From: Polaribacter aestuariivivens
GTDB taxonomy: Bacteria > Bacteroidota > Bacteroidia > Flavobacteriales > Flavobacteriaceae
Assembly: GCF_005885675.1 (NCBI RefSeq)
Contig: NZ_VANR01000006.1
Location: 124,001-188,000, forward strand
Direction of reading: 5' to 3'
Length of the DNA stretch: 64,000 bases
The position numbers were made by a program, and so were the translations under genes. Shown here in pieces: positions 18,877-28,209 of this stretch (position 1 is the first letter of the stretch; every line of letters starts with the position of its first letter). The notes beneath the pieces were generated by a model. The model saw only the letters and a program-made list of their open reading frames with translations. It was not told where the DNA came from and made no database searches.

Positions 18877-19493
18877 TGGCATTTTTTAATAGAAAAGATA
18901 TTGATAGTTTAGAAAAAATTTATAAAATAAATTTGATAAACAGCTGTTCTGGTTTTAAGTCTGCTAATTTATTAGGCTCTATTTCTAAAAAAAACATTAC
19001 TAATGTTGCTGTATTTAGTTCTGTTATTCATTTGGGCTCAAACCCACCAACTTTGGGCTTTATTTTAAGACCAACAACAGTTCCAAGAAATACCCATAAA
19101 AATATTAAAGAAACAGGTTTTTTTACCATCAATCATATTTTTGAAGATGTTATTGATGATGCACACCATACTTCAGCAAAATATCCAGAAGAAATATCTG
19201 AGTTTGATATGACAAATCTCGAAGCTGAATTTAAAGGTGATTTTAAAGCACCTTTTGTAAAAAACAGCCCTGTTCAAATGAGTATGAAATTTATTGAAGA
19301 AATTTATGTGCCTTCAAATGATGTGATGCTTATTGTTTCTCAAATTGAAGAGTTGTATATAAAAGATGAACTTTTACAAGATGATGGTTTGATAAATTTA
19401 TCTTTAGGAAATATTGCAACCATAAATGGATTAGACACATATGCAATTCCAAAATTCAAGAAACAATTATCTTATCAAAGACCAAAAAAATAG
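18876..19493 (+). CDS. Flavin reductase family FMN-binding protein
   Basis: This 205-residue protein resembles the flavin reductase-like split-barrel family, with NSCSGFKSANLLGS near the N-terminus, the PPTLGFILRP segment (about 62-71) and THKNIKETGFFTIN, where FMN usually binds. Its start codon overlaps the stop of the ABC1 gene by one base. In a photolyase cluster it could supply reduced flavin or repair oxidised flavin, but this is an inference. No signal peptide is present, so it is cytoplasmic. Confidence 0.82.
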   Translation: MAFFNRKDIDSLEKIYKINLINSCSGFKSANLLGSISKKNITNVAVFSSVIHLGSNPPTLGFILRPTTVPRNTHKNIKETGFFTINHIFEDVIDDAHHTSAKYPEEISEFDMTNLEAEFKGDFKAPFVKNSPVQMSMKFIEEIYVPSNDVMLIVSQIEELYIKDELLQDDGLINLSLGNIATINGLDTYAIPKFKKQLSYQRPKK

Positions 19494-19505
19494 AACTACA
19501 ATCTT

Positions 19506-20927
19506 ATGAGAATTCTCGTTACAGGAGCAACTGGATATATTGGTAAAAGACTAATTCCTTTATTATTAAATGACGGTCATACCATAATTTGCCCTGTTAG
19601 AGATAAAAAAAGAGCTCTAAATTATTACAAAAATCAAAAAAATATAGAATTAATTGAAGCCGATTTTTTGAATGGTCATACCTTAAATGCCATTTCAAAA
19701 GATATAGATGTTGCTTACTATTTAATTCATTCTATGTCTAATTCTGCTAAAGAATTTCACGTTTTAGAAGAAAAATGTGCTTTCAACTTTAAAAGATATG
19801 CAGAAAACTCGCAAGTAAAACAAGTCATTTATTTAAGCGGAATTACAAACGATACTAAATTATCTAAACATTTATTATCAAGAAAAAATGTCGAAAACAC
19901 ACTAAGTTCAAATAAGTATGCTTTAACCACTTTTAAAGCAGGAATTATTGTAGGTTCTGGAAGTTCTTCCTTTGAAATTATTAGAGATTTGGTTGAAAAA
20001 CTACCAGCAATGATTGCTCCAAAATGGTTGAATACCAAAACACAACCTTTAGCCATTAGAGATGTTTTATCATTTTTACATAAGGCTCTTGATAAAAAAG
20101 AATTATACAACACTTCTTACGATATTTTTGGTCCAGAAATATTGACATATAAAGAAATGTTATTACAATTCGCAGGCGTAAGAAAACTAAAGAGAACCAT
20201 CATTACAGTTCCTGTAATGACACCAAAATTATCTTCTTATTGGTTGTATTTTGTAACATCTACTTCTTATAAATTGGCAAGTTCTTTGGTAAACTCTATG
20301 GGTGTAGAAGTTATAGGAAAAAAGAGTGACATTAATAAAATTTTGGACGTAAATCCAATGTCATATAAAGAAGCTGTAAAATTAGCTTTTAAAAAAATCG
20401 AGCAAAATAGTATTATTTCTAGCTGGAAAGATTCTTATGTAAGCAGTGGTAAGTTAAAAAATTATGTTCATGAATTTATAAATGTTCCTGAGTACGGTTG
20501 TTTTAAAGATTTTAAAAAGAGAAAAGTAACTAATAAAGAACGAACTCTAAATAATATTTGGGCAATTGGTGGAGATACTGGTTGGTATTATGGAACCTTT
20601 TTATGGAAAATAAGAGGATTTATTGATCAAATTTTTGGTGGTGCAGGTTTACGAAGAGGAAGAAGACATCCAACACAATTAAATGCGGGAGATGCTTTAG
20701 ATTTTTGGAGAGTGATTTATGCTGATAAAGAAAAAGGCAAACTCCTACTCTATGCAGAAATGGTTTTACCAGGAGAAGCATGGTTAGAATTTAAAATTGA
20801 AGACGGTATTTTATATCAAACAGCAACTTTTAGACCTCATGGATTGGCTGGAAGATTGTATTGGTATGCAGTAATGCCTTTCCATTGGTTTGTATTTAAT
20901 GGAATGATAAATAACATTAACAAGTAG
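19506..20927 (+). CDS. NAD(P)-binding SDR protein fused to DUF2867
   Basis: This 473-residue protein has an N-terminal Rossmann fold ([12 protein letters not shown], residues 5-16) with a UDP-glucose-epimerase-like NmrA/atypical SDR pattern and YLIHSMS in place of the classical YxxxK site. The C-terminal part (from about 320) is a DUF2867 domain with [21 protein letters not shown] and the terminal FHWFVFNGM motif. Homologous fusions often accompany cryptochrome clusters in marine bacteria. It may act on a lipid or carotenoid-derived substrate, but the reaction is unknown. Confidence 0.85.
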   Translation: MRILVTGATGYIGKRLIPLLLNDGHTIICPVRDKKRALNYYKNQKNIELIEADFLNGHTLNAISKDIDVAYYLIHSMSNSAKEFHVLEEKCAFNFKRYAENSQVKQVIYLSGITNDTKLSKHLLSRKNVENTLSSNKYALTTFKAGIIVGSGSSSFEIIRDLVEKLPAMIAPKWLNTKTQPLAIRDVLSFLHKALDKKELYNTSYDIFGPEILTYKEMLLQFAGVRKLKRTIITVPVMTPKLSSYWLYFVTSTSYKLASSLVNSMGVEVIGKKSDINKILDVNPMSYKEAVKLAFKKIEQNSIISSWKDSYVSSGKLKNYVHEFINVPEYGCFKDFKKRKVTNKERTLNNIWAIGGDTGWYYGTFLWKIRGFIDQIFGGAGLRRGRRHPTQLNAGDALDFWRVIYADKEKGKLLLYAEMVLPGEAWLEFKIEDGILYQTATFRPHGLAGRLYWYAVMPFHWFVFNGMINNINK

Positions 20928-20929
20928 TT

Positions 20930-21070
20930 TTGAAAAAACAACATCTTCCTGAAAAAATATGCTTGGTTTGTGAAAAACCATTTACTTGGCGAAAAAAATG
21001 GGAAAAGAATTGGGTAGAAGTAAAATATTGTAGCGAAAAATGCAGGAGAAACAAGAAAAAACAGGTTTAG
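20930..21070 (+). CDS. DUF2256 zinc-ribbon mini-protein
   Basis: This 46-residue protein starts with TTG at 20930 and ends at 21070, overlapping the start of the following CRY-DASH gene by 31 bases in another frame. It has the DUF2256 hallmark: [16 protein letters not shown] followed by YCSEKCRR, giving four Cys (11, 14, 34 and 38) as a probable zinc ribbon. DUF2256 genes commonly adjoin photolyase/cryptochrome genes. The TTG start and overlap are unusual but the motif match is very specific. A regulatory or cofactor-handling role is only a guess. Confidence 0.85.
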   Translation: MKKQHLPEKICLVCEKPFTWRKKWEKNWVEVKYCSEKCRRNKKKQV

Positions 21071-22350
21071 TTTGGTTTCGTAATAATTTACGAGTAAATG
21101 ATAATAGCTCATTAAAAAAAGCAACAGAAAATCATAAAAACATAATTGCAATATATTTTTTTGATCCAAAATATTTTAAAATTGATGAATTTGGATTCCA
21201 AAAAACTGCAAAATTTAGAGCAAAGTTTTTAATTGAAACAATTACCGATTTACAAAAAAACCTTTCTGATATAAACATTACGCTACTTACCTATTTTGAT
21301 GCTCCAGAAGATAAAATTCATACAATTTGTAGCCAGTTTTCCATTGACTCCATATACACTCAAAAAGAATGGACAAAGGAAGAAGTTGATACCAATAATT
21401 TGATAAAGAATACGATACCTGAAAATGTTTCTTTTATTGAAGATTATGACCAGTTTTTATATCATCCAAATACAGTTGTAACAGATTTTTCTAAAATTCC
21501 GAATGTATTTACACAGTTCAGAAAGAAGCTAGAAAAAAAAGTGGAAATTCAAGAACTTAATACTATTCAAAAGCTTTCAGATACTAATTTAATTGAAAAT
21601 AACACAAAAATTCCAACTTTAACAGAGATAGGTTTTCAAAACTTTGAAGAAAACAAAAAAACTGCTTTCCCTTTTTCTGGTGGAGAAAATTCAGCATTAG
21701 AAAGACTAAACAATTACTTTTTTGAAACTAAAAAAGTTGCTTTTTATAAAAAACCCAGAAACGGTTTAGTTGGTACAGATTATAGTACAAAATTTTCTGC
21801 TTGGTTAGCAAACGGAAGTATTTCAGCAAAAACTATTTACTGGAAAATTAAAGAATTTGAAGCTGAATTTGGGGCAAATCAATCTACTTATTGGGTAATA
21901 TTTGAATTGATTTGGAGAGACTATTTTAAATACATATCCTTAAAGTATCATTCAAAAATATTTAAAATTGGTGGAATTTTAGAAAAAGAATATCATTGGA
22001 ATTCCGATTCAGAAACTATTCAAAAATGGATTGATGGAAAAACAGAAGACGATTTTGTAAACGCCAACATGATAGAACTAAAAGAAACTGGCTGGATGAG
22101 CAACAGAGGAAGACAAAATGTTGCCTCATATTTTGCCAAAGAATTATTACAAGATTGGCGAATTGGTGCTGCATATTTCGAATCGTTGTTAATAGATTAT
22201 GATGTGCATAGCAATTATGGAAACTGGATGTATGTTGCTGGTGTTGGAAATGATCCAAGAGATCGAAAATTCAACACAAAATTACAAGCAGAACGTTATG
22301 ATGCAAATTATAAGTTCAGAAAATTGTGGTTGCAAAAAACCTTGTTCTAG
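21040..22350 (+). CDS. DASH-family cryptochrome
   Basis: This 436-residue protein has the photolyase antenna domain (residues 7-130; [14 protein letters not shown]) and the FAD-binding domain. The C-terminus, [18 protein letters not shown], is diagnostic of CRY-DASH proteins, which bind FAD and a folate antenna and repair CPD lesions in single-stranded or looped DNA. Motifs [22 protein letters not shown] and [11 protein letters not shown] are intact. It overlaps the DUF2256 gene and is 33 bases upstream of the iron-sulfur photolyase gene. Confidence 0.94.
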   Translation: MQEKQEKTGLVWFRNNLRVNDNSSLKKATENHKNIIAIYFFDPKYFKIDEFGFQKTAKFRAKFLIETITDLQKNLSDINITLLTYFDAPEDKIHTICSQFSIDSIYTQKEWTKEEVDTNNLIKNTIPENVSFIEDYDQFLYHPNTVVTDFSKIPNVFTQFRKKLEKKVEIQELNTIQKLSDTNLIENNTKIPTLTEIGFQNFEENKKTAFPFSGGENSALERLNNYFFETKKVAFYKKPRNGLVGTDYSTKFSAWLANGSISAKTIYWKIKEFEAEFGANQSTYWVIFELIWRDYFKYISLKYHSKIFKIGGILEKEYHWNSDSETIQKWIDGKTEDDFVNANMIELKETGWMSNRGRQNVASYFAKELLQDWRIGAAYFESLLIDYDVHSNYGNWMYVAGVGNDPRDRKFNTKLQAERYDANYKFRKLWLQKTLF

Positions 22351-22383
22351 TAAAAAGCTGGCATTATTTTAAAATATAAAACT

Positions 22384-23916
22384 ATGAAAACACTTCGCTT
22401 ACTTCTTGGAGATCAATTAAACAGCGAGCACTCTTGGTATGATAAAACAGATAAAAATACAATCTATTGTTTTTTTGAAATGCGACAAGAAACAGATTAT
22501 ACAACACATCATATTCAAAAAATTGTTGGTTTTTTTGCAGCTATGAGAAACTTTGCAGAAGAGTTAAAAAAAGCAAATCATAACGTTATTTACTTTAAAA
22601 TAAACCATAAAAAAAATACCCAAAGTTTAACAGATAACCTATCACTTTTAATTAAGGAAAATAATATTGAAAAATTTGAATATCAATTACCAGATGAATA
22701 TCGTTTAGACAAACAATTAAAAGATTATTGCAAAACTTTATCAATAGAAAATCAAGTATTTTCAACAGAGCATTTTTATACTGAAAGAAACGATTTAAAA
22801 ACTTTTTTTAAGGGGAAAAAACAATTTTTGATGGAAACTTTTTATCGTGAAATGCGAAAAAAACATCAAATTTTAATAGTAAACGATCAACCTGAAGGTG
22901 GAAAATGGAATTATGATGCAAGCAACAGAAAAAAATGGAAAGGAGATGCTTTAATTCCACCAGCAAAAACCTTTGACATAAATGTGGAAGATATTATTGC
23001 TGACATTGAAAAAGCTGATATAAAATCCACAGGAAAAATTAATGCTAAATATTTTGAATATCCCATTAGCAGAAAACAATCTTTAGCACAATTAAATTAT
23101 TTCTGCGAACATTTATTGGTACATTTTGGTGATTATCAAGATGCAATGCATACAGATCATTATTATCTTTTCCATTCTAGAATTTCGTTTGCCATGAACA
23201 CAAAAATGATTTCTCCGAAAGAAATTATTAATAAAGTTCTAGAAACCTACAGGGCTGAAAAAGAAACAATAGATATTTCTCAAGTAGAAGGTTTTATTAG
23301 GCAAATATTAGGTTGGCGTGAATATATGAGAGGTATGTATTGGATGCTAATGCCAGATTACAAAAAAGAAAATCAACTTAAAAACACCAATAAATTACCC
23401 GATTTTTTCTGGACTGGAAACACAAAAATGAATTGTCTTAAAAATGCCATTAACAATTCATTAGATAATGGTTACGCACACCATATTCAACGTTTAATGA
23501 TTACCGGAAACTTTGCTTTATTAACTCAAATTCATCCAGATGAAGTAGATGCTTGGTATTTAGGCATTTACGTAGATGCTATTGAGTGGGTACAATTACC
23601 AAACACAAGAGGTATGAGCCAATTTGCAGATGGAGGTAAAATTGCTACAAAACCATACGTTTCTAGCGGAAGTTACATTCATAAAATGAGTAACTATTGT
23701 GATACATGTTTCTATAAAAAAAATAAAAAATTCGAAAAAAACGCATGTCCATTTAACACTTTGTACTGGAATTTTCTAGACGAAAAACAAGAACAACTTT
23801 CAGGAATTTTTAGAATGAAAATGATGTACAGTTTACTTCATAAAATGTCATCAGACGAAAGAGTAAAAATCAAAGAAAAAGCAAACCATATTTTAACAAA
23901 TTTGAATGAATACTAA
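22384..23916 (+). CDS. Iron-sulfur bacterial cryptochrome/(6-4) photolyase-like protein
   Basis: This 510-residue protein belongs to the FeS-BCP/CryPro family that includes the prokaryotic (6-4) photolyases. It opens with LRLLLGDQLNSEHSWY and has the FAD-binding core VEGFIRQILGWREYMRG. Four Cys at 351, 439, 442 and 455 have the spacing of the [4Fe-4S] ligands of PhrB-type enzymes, so the cluster is probably present. Members repair (6-4) photoproducts and bind an FAD and a ribolumazine antenna. It overlaps the next photolyase-like gene by 11 bases. Confidence 0.93.
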   Translation: MKTLRLLLGDQLNSEHSWYDKTDKNTIYCFFEMRQETDYTTHHIQKIVGFFAAMRNFAEELKKANHNVIYFKINHKKNTQSLTDNLSLLIKENNIEKFEYQLPDEYRLDKQLKDYCKTLSIENQVFSTEHFYTERNDLKTFFKGKKQFLMETFYREMRKKHQILIVNDQPEGGKWNYDASNRKKWKGDALIPPAKTFDINVEDIIADIEKADIKSTGKINAKYFEYPISRKQSLAQLNYFCEHLLVHFGDYQDAMHTDHYYLFHSRISFAMNTKMISPKEIINKVLETYRAEKETIDISQVEGFIRQILGWREYMRGMYWMLMPDYKKENQLKNTNKLPDFFWTGNTKMNCLKNAINNSLDNGYAHHIQRLMITGNFALLTQIHPDEVDAWYLGIYVDAIEWVQLPNTRGMSQFADGGKIATKPYVSSGSYIHKMSNYCDTCFYKKNKKFEKNACPFNTLYWNFLDEKQEQLSGIFRMKMMYSLLHKMSSDERVKIKEKANHILTNLNEY

Positions 23917-25387
23917 CAGAGAAGAAATAAATGTTGTTTGGTTTAAACGCGATTTAAGAATTCAGGATAACGAAGCGATTTACAATGCGCTGACCTCAAA
24001 AAAAAGAGTTCTTTTTATATACGTTTTTGAAAAATCTTTACAAGATGACATTCACTATAGTGAGCGTCATTGGAATTTTATAAAACAATCTTTAGTAGAT
24101 TTAAATGAAGATTTAAAAGCGTTTGATTCGGAAATATTATGCGTTTCCTCCGAAGTTACAACCACTTTTAATCAGCTTTTAAACACCTATAAAATAAATA
24201 CTGTTTTTTCGCACCAAGAAACAGGTTTGTTACTAACATACAATAGAGATAAAGATTTTTCCCGATTTTGTAGAAACAACTCCATTAAATGGAAAGAAAA
24301 TAAAAACAATGCAATTTTAAGAGGTTTATTAAATAGAGAAGATTGGTTTCATCATTGGGAAAAATACATGAATGCCAATCAAATAAAAATAAATTTAAAA
24401 TCAGAAAAACTTGTATCTTCAACAGAAATTGCCAATTTAAAAAAAGGATTTACTGTTGTTGATTTACAAACAACTCCTTCAAAAAATTTTCAAAAAGGAG
24501 GCACAAAAACAGCTTGGAAATACGCAAAAACTTTCTTTGAAACAAGGCATAAACAATACATGTACAATATTTCGAAACCAGCTTTGGCAAGAGAAAGTTG
24601 TAGCAGATTATCGCCCTATATTTCATGGGGAAATGTTTCCATAAGACAAATATTTCAAAAAGCAAACGAAGCTAAAAACAATAACAATAAAAAACATTTA
24701 GATGCTTTTATATCTCGTTTAAGGTGGCAAGCTCATTTTATTCAAAAGTTTGAAATGGAGCATACCATGGAAAAAGTGAGTTTAAATAAAGGTTTTAGAA
24801 AATTAAAAAAAAGTATCTCAGAAAAATACCAAGAAGCTTGGAAAACCGGACAAACAGGTTTCCCTTTGGTAGATGCAAGTATGCGCTGTTTAAATGAAAC
24901 TGGTTATTTAAATTTTAGAATGCGCGCACTAATAGTTTCTTTTTTTACACATATTTTATGGCAACCTTGGCAAGATGCTAGCAAACATTTATCGCAAATG
25001 TTTTTAGATTTTGAACCCGGTATTCATTTTCCTCAATTACAAATGAATTCTGGTGAAACTGGTTTAGACACGCTTCGTATTTACAACCCCATTAAAAACA
25101 GCAAAGAACATGATGAAGATGCTACTTTTATAAAAAAATGGGTTCCAGAATTGGCGAATTTACCCACTGCATTTATTCACGAGCCTTATTTAATGACTTC
25201 TTTAGACGAGCAATTTAACAACTTTCATTTAGGTAAAAACTACCCAAAAACAATTGTAGACATTAATTTGACCCGTAAAAAAGCAACTGAAATTCTTTGG
25301 AAAATGAAAGACAATCCTGATGTTATAGCAGAAAATAGAAGAATTTTAAAAAAACACACCATTACAAGTAGTAATAAAATGGTATAA
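23906..25387 (+). CDS. Cryptochrome/photolyase family FAD-binding protein
   Basis: This 493-residue protein has the N-terminal antenna fold (NVVWFKRDLRIQDNEAI) and the FAD-binding domain (RLSPYISWGNVSIRQI, TGFPLVDASMRCL and FRMRALIVSF). The C-terminal half keeps the FAD-pocket pattern but differs from class I CPD photolyases around QMNSGETGLDTLRIYNP, where the usual NW...GS sequence is replaced. It probably belongs to the cryptochrome-like subfamily found in marine Bacteroidota and gammaproteobacteria, with an uncertain balance of repair and light-sensing roles. It starts inside the end of the upstream gene. Confidence 0.9.
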   Translation: MNTNREEINVVWFKRDLRIQDNEAIYNALTSKKRVLFIYVFEKSLQDDIHYSERHWNFIKQSLVDLNEDLKAFDSEILCVSSEVTTTFNQLLNTYKINTVFSHQETGLLLTYNRDKDFSRFCRNNSIKWKENKNNAILRGLLNREDWFHHWEKYMNANQIKINLKSEKLVSSTEIANLKKGFTVVDLQTTPSKNFQKGGTKTAWKYAKTFFETRHKQYMYNISKPALARESCSRLSPYISWGNVSIRQIFQKANEAKNNNNKKHLDAFISRLRWQAHFIQKFEMEHTMEKVSLNKGFRKLKKSISEKYQEAWKTGQTGFPLVDASMRCLNETGYLNFRMRALIVSFFTHILWQPWQDASKHLSQMFLDFEPGIHFPQLQMNSGETGLDTLRIYNPIKNSKEHDEDATFIKKWVPELANLPTAFIHEPYLMTSLDEQFNNFHLGKNYPKTIVDINLTRKKATEILWKMKDNPDVIAENRRILKKHTITSSNKMV

Positions 25388-25503
25388 AGAATAATTACTT
25401 TATAATCAATCTATTAAACCTAAATAGAAGGTGTTTTTGTTAATACTTTCATAATTTTTGTTTATCTTTATTTATAAATAGTTAAACAAAAATATATTTT
25501 ATG

Positions 25504-25511
25504 TATCTTTG
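25504..25511 (+). promoter_or_regulatory. Candidate -7 box TATCTTTG
   Basis: TATCTTTG matches the Bacteroidota TAnnTTTG -7 consensus perfectly, and TTAAACAAAA lies 22 bases upstream (25482-25491). No TTG at the usual -33 distance was found. It would place transcription at or after the suggested start of the following gene, so it may be a coincidence or point to a leaderless message. Confidence 0.3.
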
Positions 25512-25514
25512 AGT

Positions 25515-25949
25515 GTGATTTTTAATACAACACATACAAATAAAGATGCAGAAACTACAATAAACGATTTGGTTGGAGCACCTTACTCTTTTATAGAAGC
25601 TATAAAAATGAAAGGTGTAGGTTCTAAAAGAATGGTAGTTACAGAAGTAAGTCAAGGCTTTAAAAACATCATGAATACAGTTTCTGATATCAATTATGCA
25701 AATATCGAAATCAGAAAAAAAGGAATTCTTATTCACATTAATAAAGGGTTAAAAAACTTCAGTTGGGCAATTCCTTTTTATCAATTATACATGTATAAAA
25801 CAGATGGTTTTAGTGTTCATGCTCAAGGTAATTTTGTGAGGTTTACAAACAACAAACTACTAAAAGAAAATAAAAAATTTATTGCAAAACTAGTTGATTT
25901 AAAAATCGAAAACGATAAGAATTACGAATTTTATGACACTATAAATTAA
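25515..25949 (+). CDS. Conserved-looking protein of unknown function in photolyase cluster
   Basis: I do not recognise this ~144-residue protein. It is cytoplasmic (no signal peptide or membrane segment) and looks alpha/beta, with KGILIHINKGLKNFSWAIPFYQLYMYKTDGFSVHAQGNFVRF as its most ordered-looking part, read here as several adjoining strands. The start is uncertain: GTG at 25515 or TTG at 25509 are possible, and there is no nearby ATG. It precedes a DUF2805 gene by 11 bases, which points to a role linked to the light-response cluster. Confidence 0.7.
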   Translation: MIFNTTHTNKDAETTINDLVGAPYSFIEAIKMKGVGSKRMVVTEVSQGFKNIMNTVSDINYANIEIRKKGILIHINKGLKNFSWAIPFYQLYMYKTDGFSVHAQGNFVRFTNNKLLKENKKFIAKLVDLKIENDKNYEFYDTIN

Positions 25950-25960
25950 ACTGATTAAGT

Positions 25961-26233
25961 ATGGTTTTAAATGGTATAGCAATTGATAGAATAATAGAAA
26001 TGGCTTGGGAAGACAGAACAACTTTTGAAGCAATTCAGTTTCAGTTTGGTTTAAAAGAACAAGAAGTTATTGATCTAATGCGAAGAGAAATGAAGCCCAA
26101 AAGCTTTAAAATGTGGCGAAAAAGAGTACAAGGAAGAAAAACCAAACATGAAAAATTAAGAACCTTTGAAAAAGGCAGATTCAAATGTTCTAGACAAAAA
26201 CAAATATCAAACAACTCTATAGCAAAAAGATAA
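25961..26233 (+). CDS. DUF2805 (TIGR03643) family protein
   Basis: This 90-residue protein matches the DUF2805/TIGR03643 family: IDRIIEMAWEDRTTFEAIQ, FGLKEQEVIDLMR and KMWRKRVQGRKTKH are all family-typical. The pattern resembles a small helix-turn-helix followed by a basic tail, so nucleic-acid binding is plausible. Family members are found near cryptochrome/photolyase and DUF2256 genes in many marine bacteria. It is followed by folE 60 bases downstream. Function is unknown. Confidence 0.87.
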   Translation: MVLNGIAIDRIIEMAWEDRTTFEAIQFQFGLKEQEVIDLMRREMKPKSFKMWRKRVQGRKTKHEKLRTFEKGRFKCSRQKQISNNSIAKR

Positions 26234-26293
26234 AAATCGTGCTTTGCTTTTAAGGTTAGAGTACTTAAAGACAGCACATAAAAAAGACAAAAA

Positions 26294-26992
26294 ATGATTA
26301 CAGAAGTAATAACAAAAGAAAAAGAATTTTCAGAAAAATTAAACGGCTTTTCATTTGAAGAAGTAGGAGACGACCATTTATTTACAGGTTTAGAAACTCC
26401 AATGAAACCAAATGCATTTGAAATTTCTGATGAAGAAAAAAAAGAAAAAATTGCTCATTTATTTTCAGAAATAATGAATGTAATGGGGTTGGATTTAACA
26501 GACGATTCCTTACAAGGCACTCCAAAAAGAGTTGCCAAAATGTATATTGAAGAAATATTTAGTGGTTTAAATCCTGCAAACAAACCAAAAGTTGCTTTGT
26601 TTGATAATAAATATCAATACAATCAAATGTTGGTTGAAAAAAATATTACTTTTTACTCTAACTGCGAACACCATTTCGTACCAATTATTGGTAAAGCTCA
26701 TGTTGCTTACATTTCTTCAGGAAAAGTAATTGGTCTTTCTAAATTGAACAGAATTGTACAATATTATGCAAAAAGACCTCAAGTTCAAGAAAGACTAACA
26801 AACCAAATTGCAGAAGAATTAAAAGCAATCTTAAATACAGAAGATGTTGCCGTAATTATTGATGCAAAACATTTATGTGTTTCTTCTAGAGGAATAAAAG
26901 ACGATACCTCTTCAACAGTTACTTCTTATTTTGGAGGAAAATTCAACAATCAAGAAAAAATAGCAGAATTACAAAATACATTAAATTACTAA
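26294..26992 (+). CDS. folE: GTP cyclohydrolase I
   Basis: This enzyme converts GTP to 7,8-dihydroneopterin triphosphate, the first step of folate and pterin synthesis. The 232-residue protein has NCEHHFVP (Cys124, His127) and HLCVSSRG (Cys195), the three zinc ligands, plus VIGLSKLNRIVQYYAKRPQVQE, read as two adjoining motifs. Its location in a photolyase cluster may reflect demand for the methenyltetrahydrofolate antenna used by several photolyases. The N-terminal ~45 residues are a short extension. It ends 2 bases before the first of two paralogous mini-proteins. Confidence 0.95.
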   Translation: MITEVITKEKEFSEKLNGFSFEEVGDDHLFTGLETPMKPNAFEISDEEKKEKIAHLFSEIMNVMGLDLTDDSLQGTPKRVAKMYIEEIFSGLNPANKPKVALFDNKYQYNQMLVEKNITFYSNCEHHFVPIIGKAHVAYISSGKVIGLSKLNRIVQYYAKRPQVQERLTNQIAEELKAILNTEDVAVIIDAKHLCVSSRGIKDDTSSTVTSYFGGKFNNQEKIAELQNTLNY

Positions 26993-26994
26993 TT

Positions 26995-27222
26995 ATGAAA
27001 GAATTAATGGAAAAAGCCATGGAATTCGAAACAAGAAAAATGAGATTTCCAACAACCAGCGATCGCATTATGGCTGCAAGAGAAGCTAAAGATTTGGTTT
27101 TAAGTTTAAACGAATTTTACAAACAAAACAAAGACCAAAAGATTATGGATATCATGAAAAGATTAACAGTAATCAAGCAAAGAATCGAAAAGCGTTTAAA
27201 GGGAAAACCCTTAACTGCATAA
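26995..27222 (+). CDS. Small helical protein, tandem paralogue A
   Basis: This 75-residue protein is cytoplasmic and predicted all-helical, with the signature EFETRK...TTSDRI and MKRLTV.KQ.IEKRLKG. About 48 of ~69 aligned residues are identical to the protein encoded at 27300-27515, so the pair is a tandem duplication. It follows folE by 2 bases. I do not know its function; short basic helical proteins of this kind may bind nucleic acid or another protein. Confidence 0.78.
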   Translation: MKELMEKAMEFETRKMRFPTTSDRIMAAREAKDLVLSLNEFYKQNKDQKIMDIMKRLTVIKQRIEKRLKGKPLTA

Positions 27223-27262
27223 TAAATTCACTTTTTACTTGCTTTTCTAACAATTATAATTA

Positions 27263-27290
27263 TATTCGAAAATTAGATAAAAATCGAATA
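27263..27290. promoter_or_regulatory. Inverted repeat upstream of paralogue B
   Basis: TATTCGA and TCGAATA form a perfect 7-base inverted repeat with a 14-base AT-rich spacer just upstream of the ATG at 27300. It could be an operator or a weak hairpin that uncouples the second paralogue from the first. Confidence 0.35.
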
Positions 27291-27299
27291 CATAAGATA

Positions 27300-27515
27300 A
27301 TGACATTAAAAGAAAAGGCAGTAGAGTTTGAAACGAGAAAATTCTCATTTAAAACTACAAGTGATAGAATTTTAGCATCAAGAGAAGTAAAAGCTTTAGT
27401 ATTAGAGCTTAACGAAGAATATAAAAAAGATAAAGATCCAGAATTAATGGATTTAATGAAGCGTTTAACAGTTGTAAAACAAAAAATTGAAAAACGCTTG
27501 AAAGGAAGACCTTAA
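27300..27515 (+). CDS. Small helical protein, tandem paralogue B
   Basis: This 71-residue protein is the second copy of the duplicated mini-protein. It keeps EFETRK, TTSDRI, LVLELNEEYKKDKD and MKRLTVVKQKIEKRLKGRP. It starts 77 bases after its paralogue, with an inverted repeat in the gap that may give it separate regulation. The first copy follows folE directly, while this one precedes the SDR gene by 7 bases. Function is unknown. Confidence 0.78.
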   Translation: MTLKEKAVEFETRKFSFKTTSDRILASREVKALVLELNEEYKKDKDPELMDLMKRLTVVKQKIEKRLKGRP

Positions 27516-27522
27516 AAGCACT

Positions 27523-28206
27523 ATGAGAAAAATATTAGTTATTGGAGGAAGCAAAGGAATTGGAAACGCAATTGTAAATGCTTTAGTTGAGCAAAACGAA
27601 GTTATTAACATCAGTAGATCTGCTCCTTTGCAGCCTCACACTAATCTCACTCATCATAATTGCAATATTTTAGAAGACGCTTTACCAGATATTGATACCA
27701 TAGATGCTTTAATTTATTGTCCTGGAAGCATTAACTTAAAACCAATTTCAAGATTAAAATTAGAAGATTTCAGAAACGATTTTGAAATTAATGTAATTGG
27801 TGCTGTAAAAGCTATACAACATTACTTACCTTCATTAAAAAAAGGGAACAACCCAAATATTTTACTATTTAGCACAGTTGCAGCCAAATTAGGGATGCCT
27901 TTTCACGCGAGTGTAGCTGCTGCGAAATCTGCTGTAGAAGGCTTAACAAAATCTTTAGGTGCTGAGTTTGCACCAACAATTCGTGTAAATGCAATTGCAC
28001 CAACTGTTACCAATACAGAATTAGCATCCAAACTTTTAAGAAATGAACGTATGATAGAAAACATCACAGAACGTCATCCTCTTAAAAAATACTTACAACC
28101 TACAGAAGTTGCAGATTTGGCAACCTTCTTAATTTCTGATAAAGCAGCGTCTATTTCCGGACAAATTTTCGAACTAGATTGCGGAATTGTCAGTTTCAAA
28201 ATCTAA
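27523..28206 (+). CDS. Short-chain dehydrogenase-like protein lacking the catalytic Tyr
   Basis: This 227-residue protein has the SDR cofactor motif VIGGSKGIG (residues 6-14), an IYCPGS strand in place of NNAG, and Ser117. At the position of the catalytic YxxxK motif the sequence is VAAAK (Val131, Lys135), so the Tyr is missing. The C-terminal IRVNAIAPTVTNTELA and SGQIFELDCG motifs are normal. It may have altered chemistry or only bind cofactor. It lies between a small paralogue and the glutathione peroxidase gene, with 3 bases to the latter. Confidence 0.87.
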   Translation: MRKILVIGGSKGIGNAIVNALVEQNEVINISRSAPLQPHTNLTHHNCNILEDALPDIDTIDALIYCPGSINLKPISRLKLEDFRNDFEINVIGAVKAIQHYLPSLKKGNNPNILLFSTVAAKLGMPFHASVAAAKSAVEGLTKSLGAEFAPTIRVNAIAPTVTNTELASKLLRNERMIENITERHPLKKYLQPTEVADLATFLISDKAASISGQIFELDCGIVSFKI

Positions 28207-28209
28207 ATC

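Noticed and set aside
25482-25736. Antisense Cys/His-rich frame opposite the unknown protein gene
   Set aside because: Composition follows from the complement of a real gene; no conserved motif or upstream signal was seen.
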